Positions 1 through 13,700 of a stretch of 64,000 nt of DNA are shown here, one piece after another. The stretch spans positions 8,566-72,565 of the forward strand of contig VSDK01008873.1 of the NCBI GenBank assembly GCA_009767595.1, given 5' to 3'. The position numbers and the translations under genes are program-made. The DNA is from Symbiodinium kawagutii. Taxonomy: Eukaryota; Sar; Dinophyceae; Suessiales; Symbiodiniaceae. Each line of letters starts with the position of its first letter. Within the stretch, counting starts at the first letter, position 1. The notes under the pieces were generated by a model, which was not told where the DNA came from, did no database searches, and saw only the letters and a program-made list of their open reading frames with translations.

Positions 1-1080
1 AATGTATGGTAATGTATGGTAATGTATGGTAATGTATGGTAATGTATGGTAATGTATGGTAATGTATGGTAATGTATGGTAATGTATGGTAATGTATGGT
101 AATGTATGGTAATGTATGGAAATGTATGGTAATGTATGGTAATGTATGGAAATGTATGGTAATGTATGGTAATGTATGGAAATGTATGGTAATGTATGGT
201 AATGTATGGAAATGTATGGTAATGTATGGTAATGTATGGAAATGTATGGTAATGTATGATAATCTATGGTAATGTATGGTAATGTAACTGTATGGAAATG
301 TATGGTAATGTATGGAAATGTACGGGAATGTATGGTAATGTATGGTAATGTATGGAAATGTAACTGTATGGTAATGTATGGTAATTTATGGAAATGTATG
401 GTAATGTATGGTAATGTATGGAAATGTATGGTAATGTATGATAATCTATGGTAATGTATAGTAATGTAATTGTATGGAAATGTATGGTAATGTATTGTAA
501 TGTATTGTAATGTATTCAATGTACGGTAATGTATTGTTATGTATTGTAATGTATTGTAATGTATTGTCATGTATTGTAATGTATTCAATGTGCGGTAATG
601 TATTGTTATGTATTGTAATGTATTGTAATGTATTGTAATGCATGGTAATGTATGGTAATGTATGGTAATTTATGGTAATGTATGGTAATGTATGGTAATG
701 TATGGTAACGTATGGTAATGTATTGTAATGTATTGTAATGTATTGTAATGGATTGTAGTGTATTGTAATGTATTGTAATGTATTGTAATGGATTGTAGTG
801 TATTGTAATGTATTGTAATGTATTCAATGTATGGTAAGGTATTGTAAGGTATTGTAATGTATTGTAATGTATTGTAATATATTGTAATGTATTGTAATGT
901 ATTGTAATGTATTGCAATGTATTGTATTGTCATGTAATGTAATGTATTGTAATGTATTGTAAGGTAAAATGTTGTAATGTAATGTAATGTAACGTAATGT
1001 AATGTGATGTCATGTAGTGTAATGCAGTGTAATGTAATTTATTGGAATGGAATACAATGCAATGCAATGCAATGTAATGT
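1..1080. repeat. AATGTATGGT decamer satellite
   Basis: A 10-bp unit is perfect over about the first 119 bases. It then alternates with a GGAAATGTAT variant to about 480 and decays into a TAATGTATTG form to about 1080. The unit rarely makes stop codons in several frames, so long spurious ORFs appear on both strands. The array runs off the window start. Confidence 0.97.
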
Positions 1081-1605
1081 AATGTATCTATGTATGTATC
1101 TATCTATGTATGTATGTATGTATGTATGTATCTATGTATGTATGTATGTATGTATCTATCTATGTATGTATGTATGTATCTATCTATCTATCTATCTATC
1201 TATGTATCGGTGTATCTATGTATCTATGTATCTATGTATCTAATGTATGTATGTATGTATGTATGTATGTATGTATGTATGTATGTATGTATGTATCTAA
1301 TGTATCTAATGTATCTAATGTATCTAATGTATCTAATGTATCTAATGTATCTAATGTATCTAATGTATCTAATGTATCTAATGTATCTAATGTATCTAAT
1401 GTATGTTTGTATGTATGTATGTATGTATGTATGTACGTATGTACGTATGTACGTATGAATGTACGTATGTATGTCTGTATGTCTGTATGTCTGTATGTCT
1501 GTATGTTTGTATGTCTGTCTGTGTGTCTGTATGTCTGTATGTATGTATGTATGTATGTATGTACGTACTTACATATATATATATATATATCTATTTACAT
1601 ATCGA
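1081..1605. repeat. GTAT/CTAT tetranucleotide array with an ATGTATCTA nonamer block
   Basis: GTAT and CTAT tetramers fill this stretch. About 12 copies of a 9-bp unit, ATGTATCTA, lie near 1291-1401. GTCT variants follow, then a short TA run near 1571-1590. It is low-complexity DNA and is not coding despite open frames. Confidence 0.95.
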
Positions 1606-1737
1606 TATCGATATAGAGAAACATGATAGAGAAACATGAATATACATAGAATTCTCCATTTGTGCGACTTTCTGTGAATTTCTGTGCTGAAACTCACAAC
1701 GCCGTTTTTTGGGCATGGTGAATTCTCGGGGGCCGAG

Positions 1738-1779
1738 GTTGACGCACCTTCACGAGCCTGCGGTGTTGAGTTCCTTGCA
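1738..1779 (+). CDS. myosin exon 1 found ([10 protein letters not shown])
   Basis: Reads [14 protein letters not shown], the conserved N-terminal motor segment of myosins. Acceptor AG|G at 1736-1737, donor GT at 1780. It ends on CA, and the G of the next exon completes a Gln codon. Confidence 0.88.
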
Positions 1780-4700
1780 GTGCCTCGGCTGCGCCACGAA
1801 GCCTGGGGTGTTCGGCTTCGTTGGGTCATGGCTTGGGAGATGTTGGAAGGGTTCTCCGGTGGGTTGGTCTTTGCGGTAGGTAAAAGGGCTGGGTACAGAG
1901 GTGTAAGGAGCACCTCGAGTTGTCGTTGGGATTAGTTAGTTGGGTACGTGAATGGAATTAAGAAGCTATGCATTGATATGTTCGATGTTGGCAGTTGGTT
2001 GGTTTGCTCATCAACCGTATGAAGCTTGGTACGGTGGTGCCGCATACCCCAAACACCATTCAAAGAAGGGTAAGGGGATTACTTTTATGACTGATATGCG
2101 CTGTGACCAATGATGATGACTCTCTATTCTGAATGGATGGTGATCAACCATGATAAGGGTTTGTGGTAATTGTGTAATGCGTCTTTATTCTCAATGGTAC
2201 CGGATGAATCCCCCCAAACATGCCGAGTCTTGGCTTTATCTTGGCCTTGGTTCATATGCCTTCGATGAGATCGCAGACCCCGAAAGAGAGGCGGGGTATG
2301 GCCGGGCGAACGTTATAATTTTTTATGTAAATATGCATATGTTTTCATATAGATAAGTTAGGCCCAAGTCGGACCATGACAAATTTTATACTGCCACCGG
2401 GCCTCCATGGGTCACCCCGCAGGGCCCGCAGGGGCTAGCTCGATCTCCTGGTTCCGTTGCTAGGAATCGCTTTGACATCGACAAGATCTACACCTTCACG
2501 GGGCCAATTCTGATTGCCAGGGACCCGTGGGGACCCGTCGAATCGGTGCATTCCATTTGGGATCTGCAGAAAGCCACGCGCATGTATAAGTACATCGGTG
2601 GATTCGTAATTTGTCGAGTATTTTTGGAAGCTATCTACCAAAGAAATCCAAAGTTTCCAACATTCTCTCTTGATACCTCTTCAGTTCCGATCGCCGGCGC
2701 AAACACAGCGAGGCCGTGAATCCATTTAAGTCCATTCCTGGCATCTACGACGAGGAGGCAGGATAGGGGACCAGCTTGCTGCCCTCACGGTCCAAGTTGG
2801 TAACGGGTGTATGATATCCGACAATACCAATGGTTGATGATGGTTTACAATGGAAAATTACGGTTGGAGGGCGCAGGCAAAAAAATGGTCTACCATGCTA
2901 AATGGTGAATCATCAACAGTGATGATTAAACTGGGTACACTCCACTTGGGCTCTGCGGTGGGGAGGTGAACGCACGTACGGTTTATTTGCTGCCATCAGA
3001 AACCGATAGAGGTCGCCAGGAAATTGCGGGCGGAGGCGACCGCATGGCCTATCGCGTTCGTACACTTGCCCATGACTTGCTAGGACCGCTAGGAGCTTGG
3101 CACAACAAGGGGCACCACATGGCACCACCAACATGATCCTGCACTGTCGATACTAAAGACAGGAGGTCTCAGCGTTGATCGGAATTGGTTTCACCATTTG
3201 CTTATGATGGCATTTTCCATACAAATCCCATTCAATTATATATGTCATTTATTCTGCAATGCTATTAGACTCGTATTGGTGATATATGTGTGTTTATTGT
3301 GTTCCCGTGTTGATTTGCTAGCTTATTCTGACTATGTGTAGTGCGTTGGACACCCAGCCAGTTGTCCCAATTTCACGCTTGCATGTAGGTGGAAGAGGGG
3401 TGCCCATGTGTTCAACAAGATCTTCCACGGGGGCCCCACTATCAACTCTTTTGCTTGATGGCTCTGAGTGTGGCTGGACATATTTTTTGAATTCCTGAAA
3501 TTCCACGATGAAACCATTCAAAATTAGTTATTCGCTGTGGCTAACGACGAATATCATCAACCATTGCTAGTCAATGTTGACTACTATTGATTCCTATGAA
3601 ATCTTCATATATCCCCCATGAGAATTCTCCGCCACCACCATGTTTTTCAGGTGCTCAAAAGCTTTATCAGCACCAAACCATCGACCAAGTGCCTGGACGA
3701 AAGCCATGACCCAGCTGGGTGGAGCGCCCGGTGGAGCTGCTGAGATGTGCTACCAATTTTTGAGACCCAGCTGGATTTGAGGAACCGGGGCACCAATGTA
3801 ACAAATTACTGGGTTGCAACCCGATCCTGTTTGATTTTCATGTTTGATTGCAATGGTTGGAAAGGGACCCGTTTGTGCACGCGGAAAACGACTCATCTGT
3901 GCACACGGAGCCTTTGGTTGTGGCAGGCGTGGCACTTTGAGTACATGTAGTCGTCCTGCATGTGCTTTCCGCACTGTGAATGGAACATCAGCTGATGGTC
4001 AGATCTCTTGCCATTGTGACTTTGTGTGGCAGGCGTGGTACTTTGAGTACATGTAGTCGTCCTGTGTGTGCTTGATTCCGCACTGTGAATGGAACATCAG
4101 CTGCTGGTCAGATGTGTTGCCATTGTGACTTTGTGTGGCAGGCGTGATGCTTTGAGCACATGTAGTCGTCCTGCATGTGCTTTCCCCACAGTGAATGTAA
4201 CATCAGATGATTGTCAGATGTCTTGCAAGTGTGACTTTGTGTGGCAGGCCTGATGCTTTGAGTACATGTAGTCGTCCTGCATGTGCTTTTTATAGAAAGA
4301 CACCATGTCCCCATGTCCCCATCCCCCCTAAACCCCATGTCCCCATGTCCCCTGTCCCCAATGTTAACCCTGAATGGTGAAGAGCAGCCTTTCCATAGAA
4401 AGACCCCATGCCCCCTTCCCCCCCTAAACCCCCATGTCCCCTGTCCCCAATGTTAACCCTAAATGGTGAGTGTTGACCTTAACTGGTGTGCGCAGATGAG
4501 TCTTTGGTGTGCGCAGATGAGTCTTTGGTGTGCGCAGATGAGTCTTTTGGTGTGCGCAGATGAGTCTTTTGGTGTGCGCAGATGAGTTTTTTTCCGGGGT
4601 GCGCAGATGAGTTCCTTTCCGCTATAGTTTATCATAGTTGCTAATAATTGCTTGAAAGTTGAATGATGTGTCGAATGGGTCAGAAGGGTTGATAAACCGC

Positions 4701-7700
4701 CCGCAATTTCAAGTATAGACTTCTTGCGTTTCCATTCAAAGATGGGTGGTTTTTGATGATCTCACATTGTGAAGCAGCTAGCAGGAATAGCAGCTTTGAA
4801 TGGGCATGGACGATGATTGTGAAGTATACCAGAGACGTGTCAATCACCGTCATTCTGCCCAGCAGATCAGGGAGTGCGTATGCTGCAAGTGTTGTTGGAT
4901 TGGGCAACTTCCAGCCAGATACGGATTATAGTCGCAGCCAGTGCCTAGCACCAAGCACTAGGTTTTCTCTTCATGGAAATGCCCAAGAGCAAAGCAAGCA
5001 ATCACATGAACATGTAGCTGATTTTGATGTTGCACGTCCACAGTGAATGGGTTTTTTTGATGCTTGATTTGCAGTTATCGTTTGTTGATCATATTTGGCC
5101 ATTTTTCGCGGCTCAAAAAGACAATAGTGATTTGTATTGACTGACAATCGATTATCATCAATCATCACATCTCTTGTGACGATTGCCAGTCGCAGTTGTT
5201 GGTCATTGTATCGCTGCGTAGTTCACTAGTGTGCTCGTGGGCCATTCTTGGATTTGAACATTATTACCCGCATTCAGTCATTGAAAGCCATCACAAGCAA
5301 CAATGGTGGTTGATAGCAGTGTGTTGCATAGATCCATGCACCTAGAATGTGTGTCACTAACATTCAGACACAAGAAGTCAGTCAAAGGGGTGCGTAAGAA
5401 GCCCTGCACGTGCCCTCCATAATCGTCCTTGCATGGGGTAAGCAGGAAGTTTACCTTGCAGTGATGTGCTAAGGCTCGTGCTTCCTTGTTGGCCACTGGG
5501 AGCTTGATAATCCTTGTTGTTGACCACAACCACTTCATTTAGTTTGCCCTGTTGCTCATCAAGTGAGAGTGTGATTGATAATCCCTTTCTCATTAAGCAT
5601 GTACATAAAACGTGTAGGGCAGTAGTAGGGCAAATCCTCTGAGAAGCCCTAGCAAAAAAATTAAGCATGTGCTCCCAGACTTCCAAATTAAGCATCAGTC
5701 AGATATCAATCATGGTGCTAGTGACCCTGATTGGAGGCTTGTTATTCATTCCCAGAGTGATCCTCCGCATCGCTACACCCATGTATATAGTGATGAACCA
5801 TCCGATGCCCACACCCTGCATGCCTAGGCCGCACGTGTTCAACACTTCAAATGCCTCCTACCGGGGCATTTGTGACCGGCACAAATCACAGCTGGGGCGC
5901 CTGAGTCAGACCAAGGTCAATCGGTGGTTAATGATGGCACCACTCAATGGAGTTGATGATCTACTTGGTGGTCAATTTGGGATCACGGCGACCTCACAAA
6001 GAGCACAACAAAGACAATGACTGGAGGCAATTGATCTTATCCCAGAAAATTGCATTTGTGTTCACTTGGTTGTATTGCGTATGGTGTTTTTTCATCCTTG
6101 GTTCTCATATCTCCGTTCCCATCCACTGGTTTGATGCGTATTTTGTGTACGCTATCCCCTTTCACCCTGATCCAGACCGGTCTTCAAATTCTTAAAGTCC
6201 TACACTGGCATCACCAGTGCTGCCGTGGAGACCCTGTGGTAGTCAGACCAGCTTTTCGCAGACACTGCTGGAGCCCATTGTGCTCTTGTAAAAGTAGCAA
6301 TCATGTGGCAACCAATGAGGCTTTCGTCACGAATGCACGGTTGTCAGTTCACAAATATCAAAGAATGCCAATGCTTGGGTGACAAGTGATAGTGGTGATC
6401 GACACAACTGACGAATTGGTCAAAAACACTATCATGACCAGAACTATCACTCGACTAGAAACCACCCCTTGTGATATAGTTACGAGTGGTTTCTGGTTGA
6501 TTTGTAGCGAACAATGTTTTTGTTTACCTATTTTTTTGAGAGCAGTTCCTGGCAATACCAGCGATGTTGTTGTGATCCAATCCCAGCAATCTCAAAGAAA
6601 GAATCGCCCCCAGTTGAGTCTGCCAGGGGCTCACCATCAAGTAGCCGTGGATGGACGATCAGCTGACCAGCGACTGACCAAAAATCTATCAATCAACACA
6701 GTAATTATGTAAGTTGACCATTAAACATCAATGACCCAGCAGTTCTTTTTTTGGTGGCAAAGGCAATAGTGGTAATTGAGGCTAAGAACCTCCGGCACCA
6801 CAAAAATTTGACTTCACTCACGCGCACACACACACAAAGAGATATTTTTGTTGTATATATATATATATATACACATGTTTACTTTCACAAATACATATAC
6901 ACACTGTATGTCCATGTGTGTGTGTGTCCTACTTACATGCGCCTTCTGAGCCGTGTGTGAAATTGCCTCAGGGCGTTCTCGCTAAGCCCATACTCATCAC
7001 TACTCATGATAATTGATTTGATTGATTGATGGATGGATGGATGGATGGATGGATGGATGGATGGATGGATGGATGGATGGATTGCTCGCTTGATTGATTG
7101 ATTGCTTGCGTGCTTGCTTGCTTGCTTGTTTGATTGATTGATTGATTGAGTCACTGAGTCACCCAGTGATTAAGTGATCGAGTGATTAATCGATCAATTG
7201 ATGGATTGATGGATGGATGGATGGATGATTGATTGATTGATGGATGGATGGATTGATGGATGGATGGATGATTGCTTGATGGATGGGTGGATGGATGGAT
7301 GATTGATTGATGGATGGGTGGATGGATGGATGGATGGGTGGATGATTGATTGATTGATGGATGGATGGATGACTGACTGATTGATGGATGGATGGATGGA
7401 TGGATGGATGATTGATTGATGGATTCATTGATCGATTTGATTGCTTTGATTGCTTTGATTGATTTGATTGATTTGATCGATTTGATTGCTTTGATCGACT
7501 TGATTGATTTGATCGACTTGATTGATTTGATCGATTTGATTGATTTGATCGACTTGATTGATTTGATCGACTTGATTGATTTGATCGATTTGATTGATTT
7601 GATTGATATGATTGATTTGATTGATATGATGGATTTGATTGATTTGATTGATTTGATGGATTTGATTTGATTTGGTTTGGTTTGGTTTGACTTGATTTGA

Positions 7701-10700
7701 ATTGGTTTGATTTGATTTTATTTGATTGGAATGGATGGATGGATGGATGGACGGATTGATACGGATATCGATCGATACCGCTTGATACATGAAGAAGTAC
7801 AAAATGAACAAGTGTGAGTGTTAGACCCGTTTTTGTGATCTCAAAAACCATGGAGCCGAACGTGATCGGCAGTATCAGGATTGCATCAACGCATATGTTG
7901 ACAAATTGATCTGGGCCGTTAGTGGCAAACGTTCCGATCGATTTGTTGGGTGCCCTGTACCAAATAGATGCGAGCCTGGCCGAAACGTGCTAGTCTTTGG
8001 GAAAACTTGGTTCATAAACAGACTGAAACGGTCTCAAACCGTTGGAACTTATTTTGGGTTCTCGCTTTATACAGTGCTTTTTCCCCAGAAATCTTAATCT
8101 TTTTGAGTAGCATAACTACATAAATAAACCAAAACCATTCCAAACGCCGACGCTTCTGGTCTACTTTGACGCTCAACCCAAATGATGTATCCTACAGCTC
8201 CCACTAGTTCCAATGGATTTCGGATATATAGATCCGAACCGGTCCAAGCCGTTCTAATCTGTGAATGATTGTGTCGGCATAAAGAGATCAAGAACAGTTC
8301 CAGAATCTTCCAGTCTCAGACCATTCTGATCTATGAATAAACGAACAGGCATGTATATAGATCAGAAACCATTCCAAAGAATTTCGATCGATCAATAAAA
8401 GTGCAGGGATAAATAGATCGAAAGCCGTTCCAAACAAAGCTAATCTATCAACAAAAGTGCAAGCATCAATAGATCGAAAACCGTTCTGATCTTCTGATCT
8501 ACCAATACCCATGCAGCCATAGATGAACCAATAAGTGTTCCACATGGTTCTGTACTATCAATAAAAAAGGTGCTGGTAGAAATTGACCGAACACCGGTCC
8601 AAACTGTTCTGATGAATCAACAACCGAATGTGCAAGCATGGCATTAATGGGTCGACAACATTTCCAAACATTTCCAACCAAACCATTCCGATCTACCCAT
8701 GAAAGTGCAAGCGTGGATAGATCGAAAACCGTTCCAAGACGCTCCAATCCATTCTTGAGTGCCTTTGTTTTTTTCCTCAATGCTGGTGAGTTGAGTCCGC
8801 TCAGACCTCAAAAGAAGATGCCCCACCAAAGCAATGCTCAGCTGATGCCAACCTGACTGAGCAAGGACCGTGCTGATCAGTGGTGAGTCTGGCGCGGGCA
8901 AGACCGAGACCACCAAGCTGGGGGACCCAAGGGCATGATCCAAGCCCTGGTGTGTTGCTAGCGCTATCAACCAGGTTGTAAACACTAGTTACATTATACA
9001 ATACCATGAGATAGATTCAAGCATGTTTAGTGCTTGGGAACGATGGTATTCACCTGATCGTGAAGTAAATGATGGTTACCTGAGTTAGACAATTCAGGGT
9101 CTGCAATTGCTATATTGTTCAATATTATTGAAAAGCAAGCGTAAGAATCGTTTACATGCATATATTTGCCGACTTGCTTAGTGAGCATGTCAGGCTACTA
9201 GCTTAGTTTATGACATTGTCTGACGGGTTAAGATGGGGGAGTTCTGCCAGCGCAAACTTGGTGCATCATGGCTGATAACGCCTGGGTTCGCAATGGCCAA
9301 TAATGGTTCATGATGATTGTCAATGGCTAGTGAGCGGCTGAGGATGGTTGTCAAGTGTTAGTAATGACTGCTCCTTCATAGTGCTTGATGTTTAAAGGCC
9401 CTTTCGTGGCTTTGCTGCAAAGGAAACTCAGAGATGAGTGATTCTTCACGATCGAAGTACCAGGCTGATCACCAGCTTGGTTCGGCAACTGGCACAGTCA
9501 GATGCTTCAGCCAGCTGACAGGTGTCCCATGTTGGTGCGCGGCTTCGCAAGCGACCATGAGCTCACGATCAACCATCTTTAGCCATCATTGATCACTATC
9601 AACCTATCAATGTATCGTGATGGTTCATCAATGATGGCTAATGATGGTGAACTGATGATTTCATCTATTAACTTCATTCTCAACCATCAGGTAACCATCA
9701 TGAAGCAATTTCGTGATGATGGATCCTCACCCTGCACCAGCTGTCAACCAGCTGTCACGGTGTTGCGCCCTTCGGCGCACTTCGAAGCGCAAGCGCCGCT
9801 TCGCTGCTGCGCACGTCAGGTTCGTCATGAAATTCCTGGCCCTTGCTGGGTCCTCCGATGGCCAGGTGGGGCAGTTGCTATGGACGGCCAGGTGATGACG
9901 GCCAGGTTACCCACTTGGTGATCCCTACCCTGGCAATGGAACAGCCACCATTCATAGCTGATTTCTCCTAGGGTTTTCCATTGCCATGTTAGTTTACCCG
10001 AGGGTACCCACTTGGTGATGATTTTCCGCTTGCTCGATGCTTTAGTTGTTGGTTTGACTCCCAGTCAGCATTTCCAAACCATGAGCATGAAGCCATGTGG
10101 TACTTGTGATGATGCCTTGGCGGCTTACACATCTCATTTTGGGAAGGGAGCCGATCAGTACCAGATTGGTGGAACAAGTGGCTATTGAGTTAGAAGCCCC
10201 TACGATCCAATTCGGTTCTCACTCGCTCGTCAGCTGGATGAACAGCTGCGGGTGATGGGCTCCCATCCACGTTGTGCTGATTCGCATCAAGACTTTTTTT
10301 CTCCCCTACTCCTGTGAGCAAACACGTGATCAATGTGATTTCATGTGATGAATGGTCCCCACTCCGAGTCACTATCCACTGCGATGACATGTCCTAGCTG
10401 GCCTGGCCGCCGCTTGGGAGCCACAAACTTCAAGGAATGGGTAGTTTAGTGAATTTAGAAATGTTGGAAAGTTTTGAACATGATGACTGGAACTTGCTTG
10501 GAACATGATATGTTGACTAAGCAGCTAGTCAGATGATGATTCAAGTAGTTTGTCAACACTGTCCAGAATGCTGCTAGCAAGGGATCATTTTCCCAGCCAA
10601 GCACATCTAAGCACTGGAAAGAAGGTTGTGCCTTGGAAGTGTGCAGAAATTCTCTTGTTCCAAGTTATTCAAGCATCAAACATCTTTTACAAAGAGTTCA

Positions 10701-13700
10701 GCACGAGATCTGTTGATTTGGTACTAGCGACCTGGTACAATGTTACAATGGTGATGTTCAAAGTTGGCTTGGATATGGCTGTGGGTCAAAACCCCGTACC
10801 GCTGGTTCCCCATCATTAACCATTGTTTTTCCCATAAAATGGTTGGTCATCATCCCTTGAAAATTGGTTGATTAATATTGACCCATAGCCATATGGTGTC
10901 TTGATCCGCTTTTCTTCACGGTGGTCATGAGATCGCCCTGCAAGGTGACGGATGTGGAGAGACAGGCCAAGAGTTATTTTGGGTCGAAGGGTGCGGCGCT
11001 TTAAAGACATCCAACCGCTAGGCTTGGTCAGATACCGGTCTTCCTTTAGGCTGAGGCAATTCCGCAAGAGGCAAGTGACACAGAAATGAAGACAAGTAGA
11101 CATGGGTAAAAACATGCAAGACGGGTAAAGATGGACACATTCACACACACACACATACACATACACATACACATGTATTTATACAAACACATACCCACAC
11201 AGACATGCCTGCATACATGACATGACATTACGTTACAGTGCAGACATGCATTCCATTCCATTCCAGTACAGTACAGTACAGTACATGACATGACATGACA
11301 TTACATGACATGACATGACATGACATGACATGACTGACAGACATACATCCATGCATCCATGCATCCAAGCATCCATGCATCCATGCATCCATGCATCCAT
11401 GCATCCATGCATCCATGCATCCATGCATCCATGCATCCATCCATCCAGTGCATCCATGCATCCATGCATCCATGCATCCATGCATCCATGCATCCATCCA
11501 TCCAGCCATCCATCCATCCACCCATCCATCCATCCATCCATCCATCCATCCACGCACGCATGCATGCATGCATGCATGCATACATACATACATACATATA
11601 CATAAGGCGCATGTACATACATGCTCCATGTGCTGAATTTCCTGCAGTAAAATCTAAAAGCTCGTCCAAATACAAGCGCCACAACCTTTGGTCAGTTGCC
11701 ATATATATATATATACATTTGTATATTTTTATATATGTGTATATCTATACTTGCAAACTGGCCTTCAAAACGGGTAAAGGACCTGCATGCCCACTATTTT
11801 CGGTTTCCAGCAAGACGCAACCAGCAGGTGGCGGCCCCCCAGCTGCTGCGTCAGGTCTTGGAATCCAACCCTTTGTTGGAAGCTTTTGGGAATGTCTCTT
11901 GGGCTCCAGGGGGTGCGACAAGGGCAGAAATCTATTCATCCTATCCTATCTTAGTCGAATTTTGTCTTGTCTAATCTAATCTTATCATACCGTATCTTAT
12001 CCTATTTTATCTCATCTTATCCTATCCTATCCTGTCTCATTTTTTCTTATCCTATCCTGCGCTATTGTATCTATCCATCTACCTAACCATAACTATAAAG
12101 AAACATTTCCCCATCCATGTTGGTTGGAACCCGCTCTTCGCCTGCTTATGAACCACATGGTAATGGAGTTGATGGAGTCGATCCGCTTAATTCCCAACAG
12201 CCTTGCAGTTGGGTTTCAATCTCTGGGAAGGGAGCGGTGCACCATTTCTCTCCGCTGCCAAAACCGGAACGCCTGCCTCAACGCTGGAAACCTGCAACCT
12301 TGCAACCCTGGGACCTTGAACCTTGGAACCCTGCAACGTTGGAAACCTGCAACCTTGAAACCTTGGAACCGTGCAGTGTTGGAACCCTGAAACCTTGTAA
12401 CCCTGGAACCTTGGATTGGAGCCTTGCAATTGTGGGAGCTCTGCAACCTTGGACCTCTGGAAGTCTGGAGGGGGCAAAATGCGGGAGACACAGGTGGGAG
12501 ACGACTTTTTTATTTGTGGGCACTGATGCTTATCTCCCCCTCGTATGAATCCTTGTTGAGCCGTTGTTAACAGCTTGAGTTTGCCGAGCCTTGGCGCCTT
12601 GGCCAACAACAAATCCATGGCACCACGCATGGATTGCATCATAACATCGTTCATGGATTACACCCTCAGATTCCACCAACAATGCTTCGCAAAAATCTTC
12701 ATCCTTTTTGGTCGATGAAACCCCTTAGCCAAACGATGCTTGGATGAAAAACAATTAATCAAGCAACCTTGGTCAAGCAACCTTGGTAAACCTTAGTAAC
12801 CTTAGTTTTTTCAACCCCTTAGTCAACCTTAGTAAAAAAAACCATTCAAACAAAGGTCGTTGAAATCCCAGGGTTGCAACCATTATCACTGTCGACACGG
12901 CGAAACGACGCAAACGGCAACCCGAGGCCAGAACGCTCCGCAACGACAACTCCAGTCGTTTCGGTAAGTTCATCGAGCTCCAGTGGGGAAACCTGAGCCG
13001 TCCAGGGTGAAACCTGAGTGGTATTTCATTGCAAGTGTTATTGGTATCACTGCGTATATTGGGGAATTATATATGATACTTCCCAACATTATTCCTTTTC
13101 TGTCCATCGTTGTTTGCTGAGCTACTTGGGGATGCAGCTCACCCGGAGATGGAAGAGAACTCTAGCCACAGCAACTTGGCTGAGCCAAAGAATAACACCA
13201 GCTCGAAACGGGGCATGAAACGTACCTTCCAAGCGCATGTTGCTGGCTCATCAATCCTCTAATTCTGGTCAGTAGGATGCTGCAGGATGGTCACAAATGC
13301 TGCGGAATAGGAGACGATCGCCTGAAAACCAACCAAGCAAAAGAACACATCATCAGGTAGTGAGCATTTAATAGAATTTCAGCCATCTTTTCTCCAAATG
13401 ATGGACTTGTTGTCACTTGTTTGTCATAGACCGGTCACCCGTGCTCCGAGGTTCCGCTCCTCCAGTGACTCCGGGATCAAGGGGGTTGGGGCACACAAAA
13501 GGGAGGGAGGCTGTGGAGGGCTTTCGGTGGCTGTGAGTGAAGGAGTTAAGGAGTTTTAATGGATTAATCCAAAAAAACCTGTGAGTTTTAAAGGATTAAT
13601 CGCTTACCAGGTTTTTTTGGCTTACCAGGATTGAAGAATTTGCAAGTAAGACCTGGTAAGGATGGTTTTGAATGGTGGCTCACTGTGGTGTACAGTAGGT

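Larger units (their letters stand above)
3079..5827 (+). other. myosin intron holding tandem repeats
   Basis: Contains the 107-bp and 21-bp tandem arrays listed separately and a C-rich CCCCATGT stretch near 4301-4445. No coding signal is recognised in the remainder. Confidence 0.6.
5891..8865 (+). other. myosin intron holding satellites
   Basis: The first kilobase has no recognised feature. It is followed by CA/TA microsatellites near 6815-6872, the GATG/TTGAT satellite block and degenerate 60-75 bp repeats, which reach almost to the P-loop exon. Confidence 0.6.
9866..11827 (+). other. myosin intron with a MITE-like copy and satellites
   Basis: Holds the inverted-repeat element at 10773-10894 and the satellites at 11130-11600 listed separately. 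Nothing else is recognised. Confidence 0.6.

Noticed and set aside
266-1640. Long Met/Tyr/Cys/Val-rich ORFs at the window start
   Set aside because: Direct translation of decamer and tetramer satellites in several frames.
4325-4435. Telomere-like CCCTAAACCCC words
   Set aside because: Two isolated occurrences within a CCCCATGT-rich stretch, no tandem telomere array.
7186-7851. 221-residue Ser/Asn/Pro-rich minus-strand ORF and Leu/Ile/Asp plus-strand ORF
   Set aside because: Both are products of the GATG/TTGAT arrays.
11228-11702. Several Met/His/Cys/Trp-rich ORFs on both strands
   Set aside because: They follow the ATGCATCC/CATC satellite exactly.
12117-12654. Overlapping ORFs of 143 and 155 residues
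   Set aside because: Both span the CCTTGGAACC minisatellite and show its periodicity.
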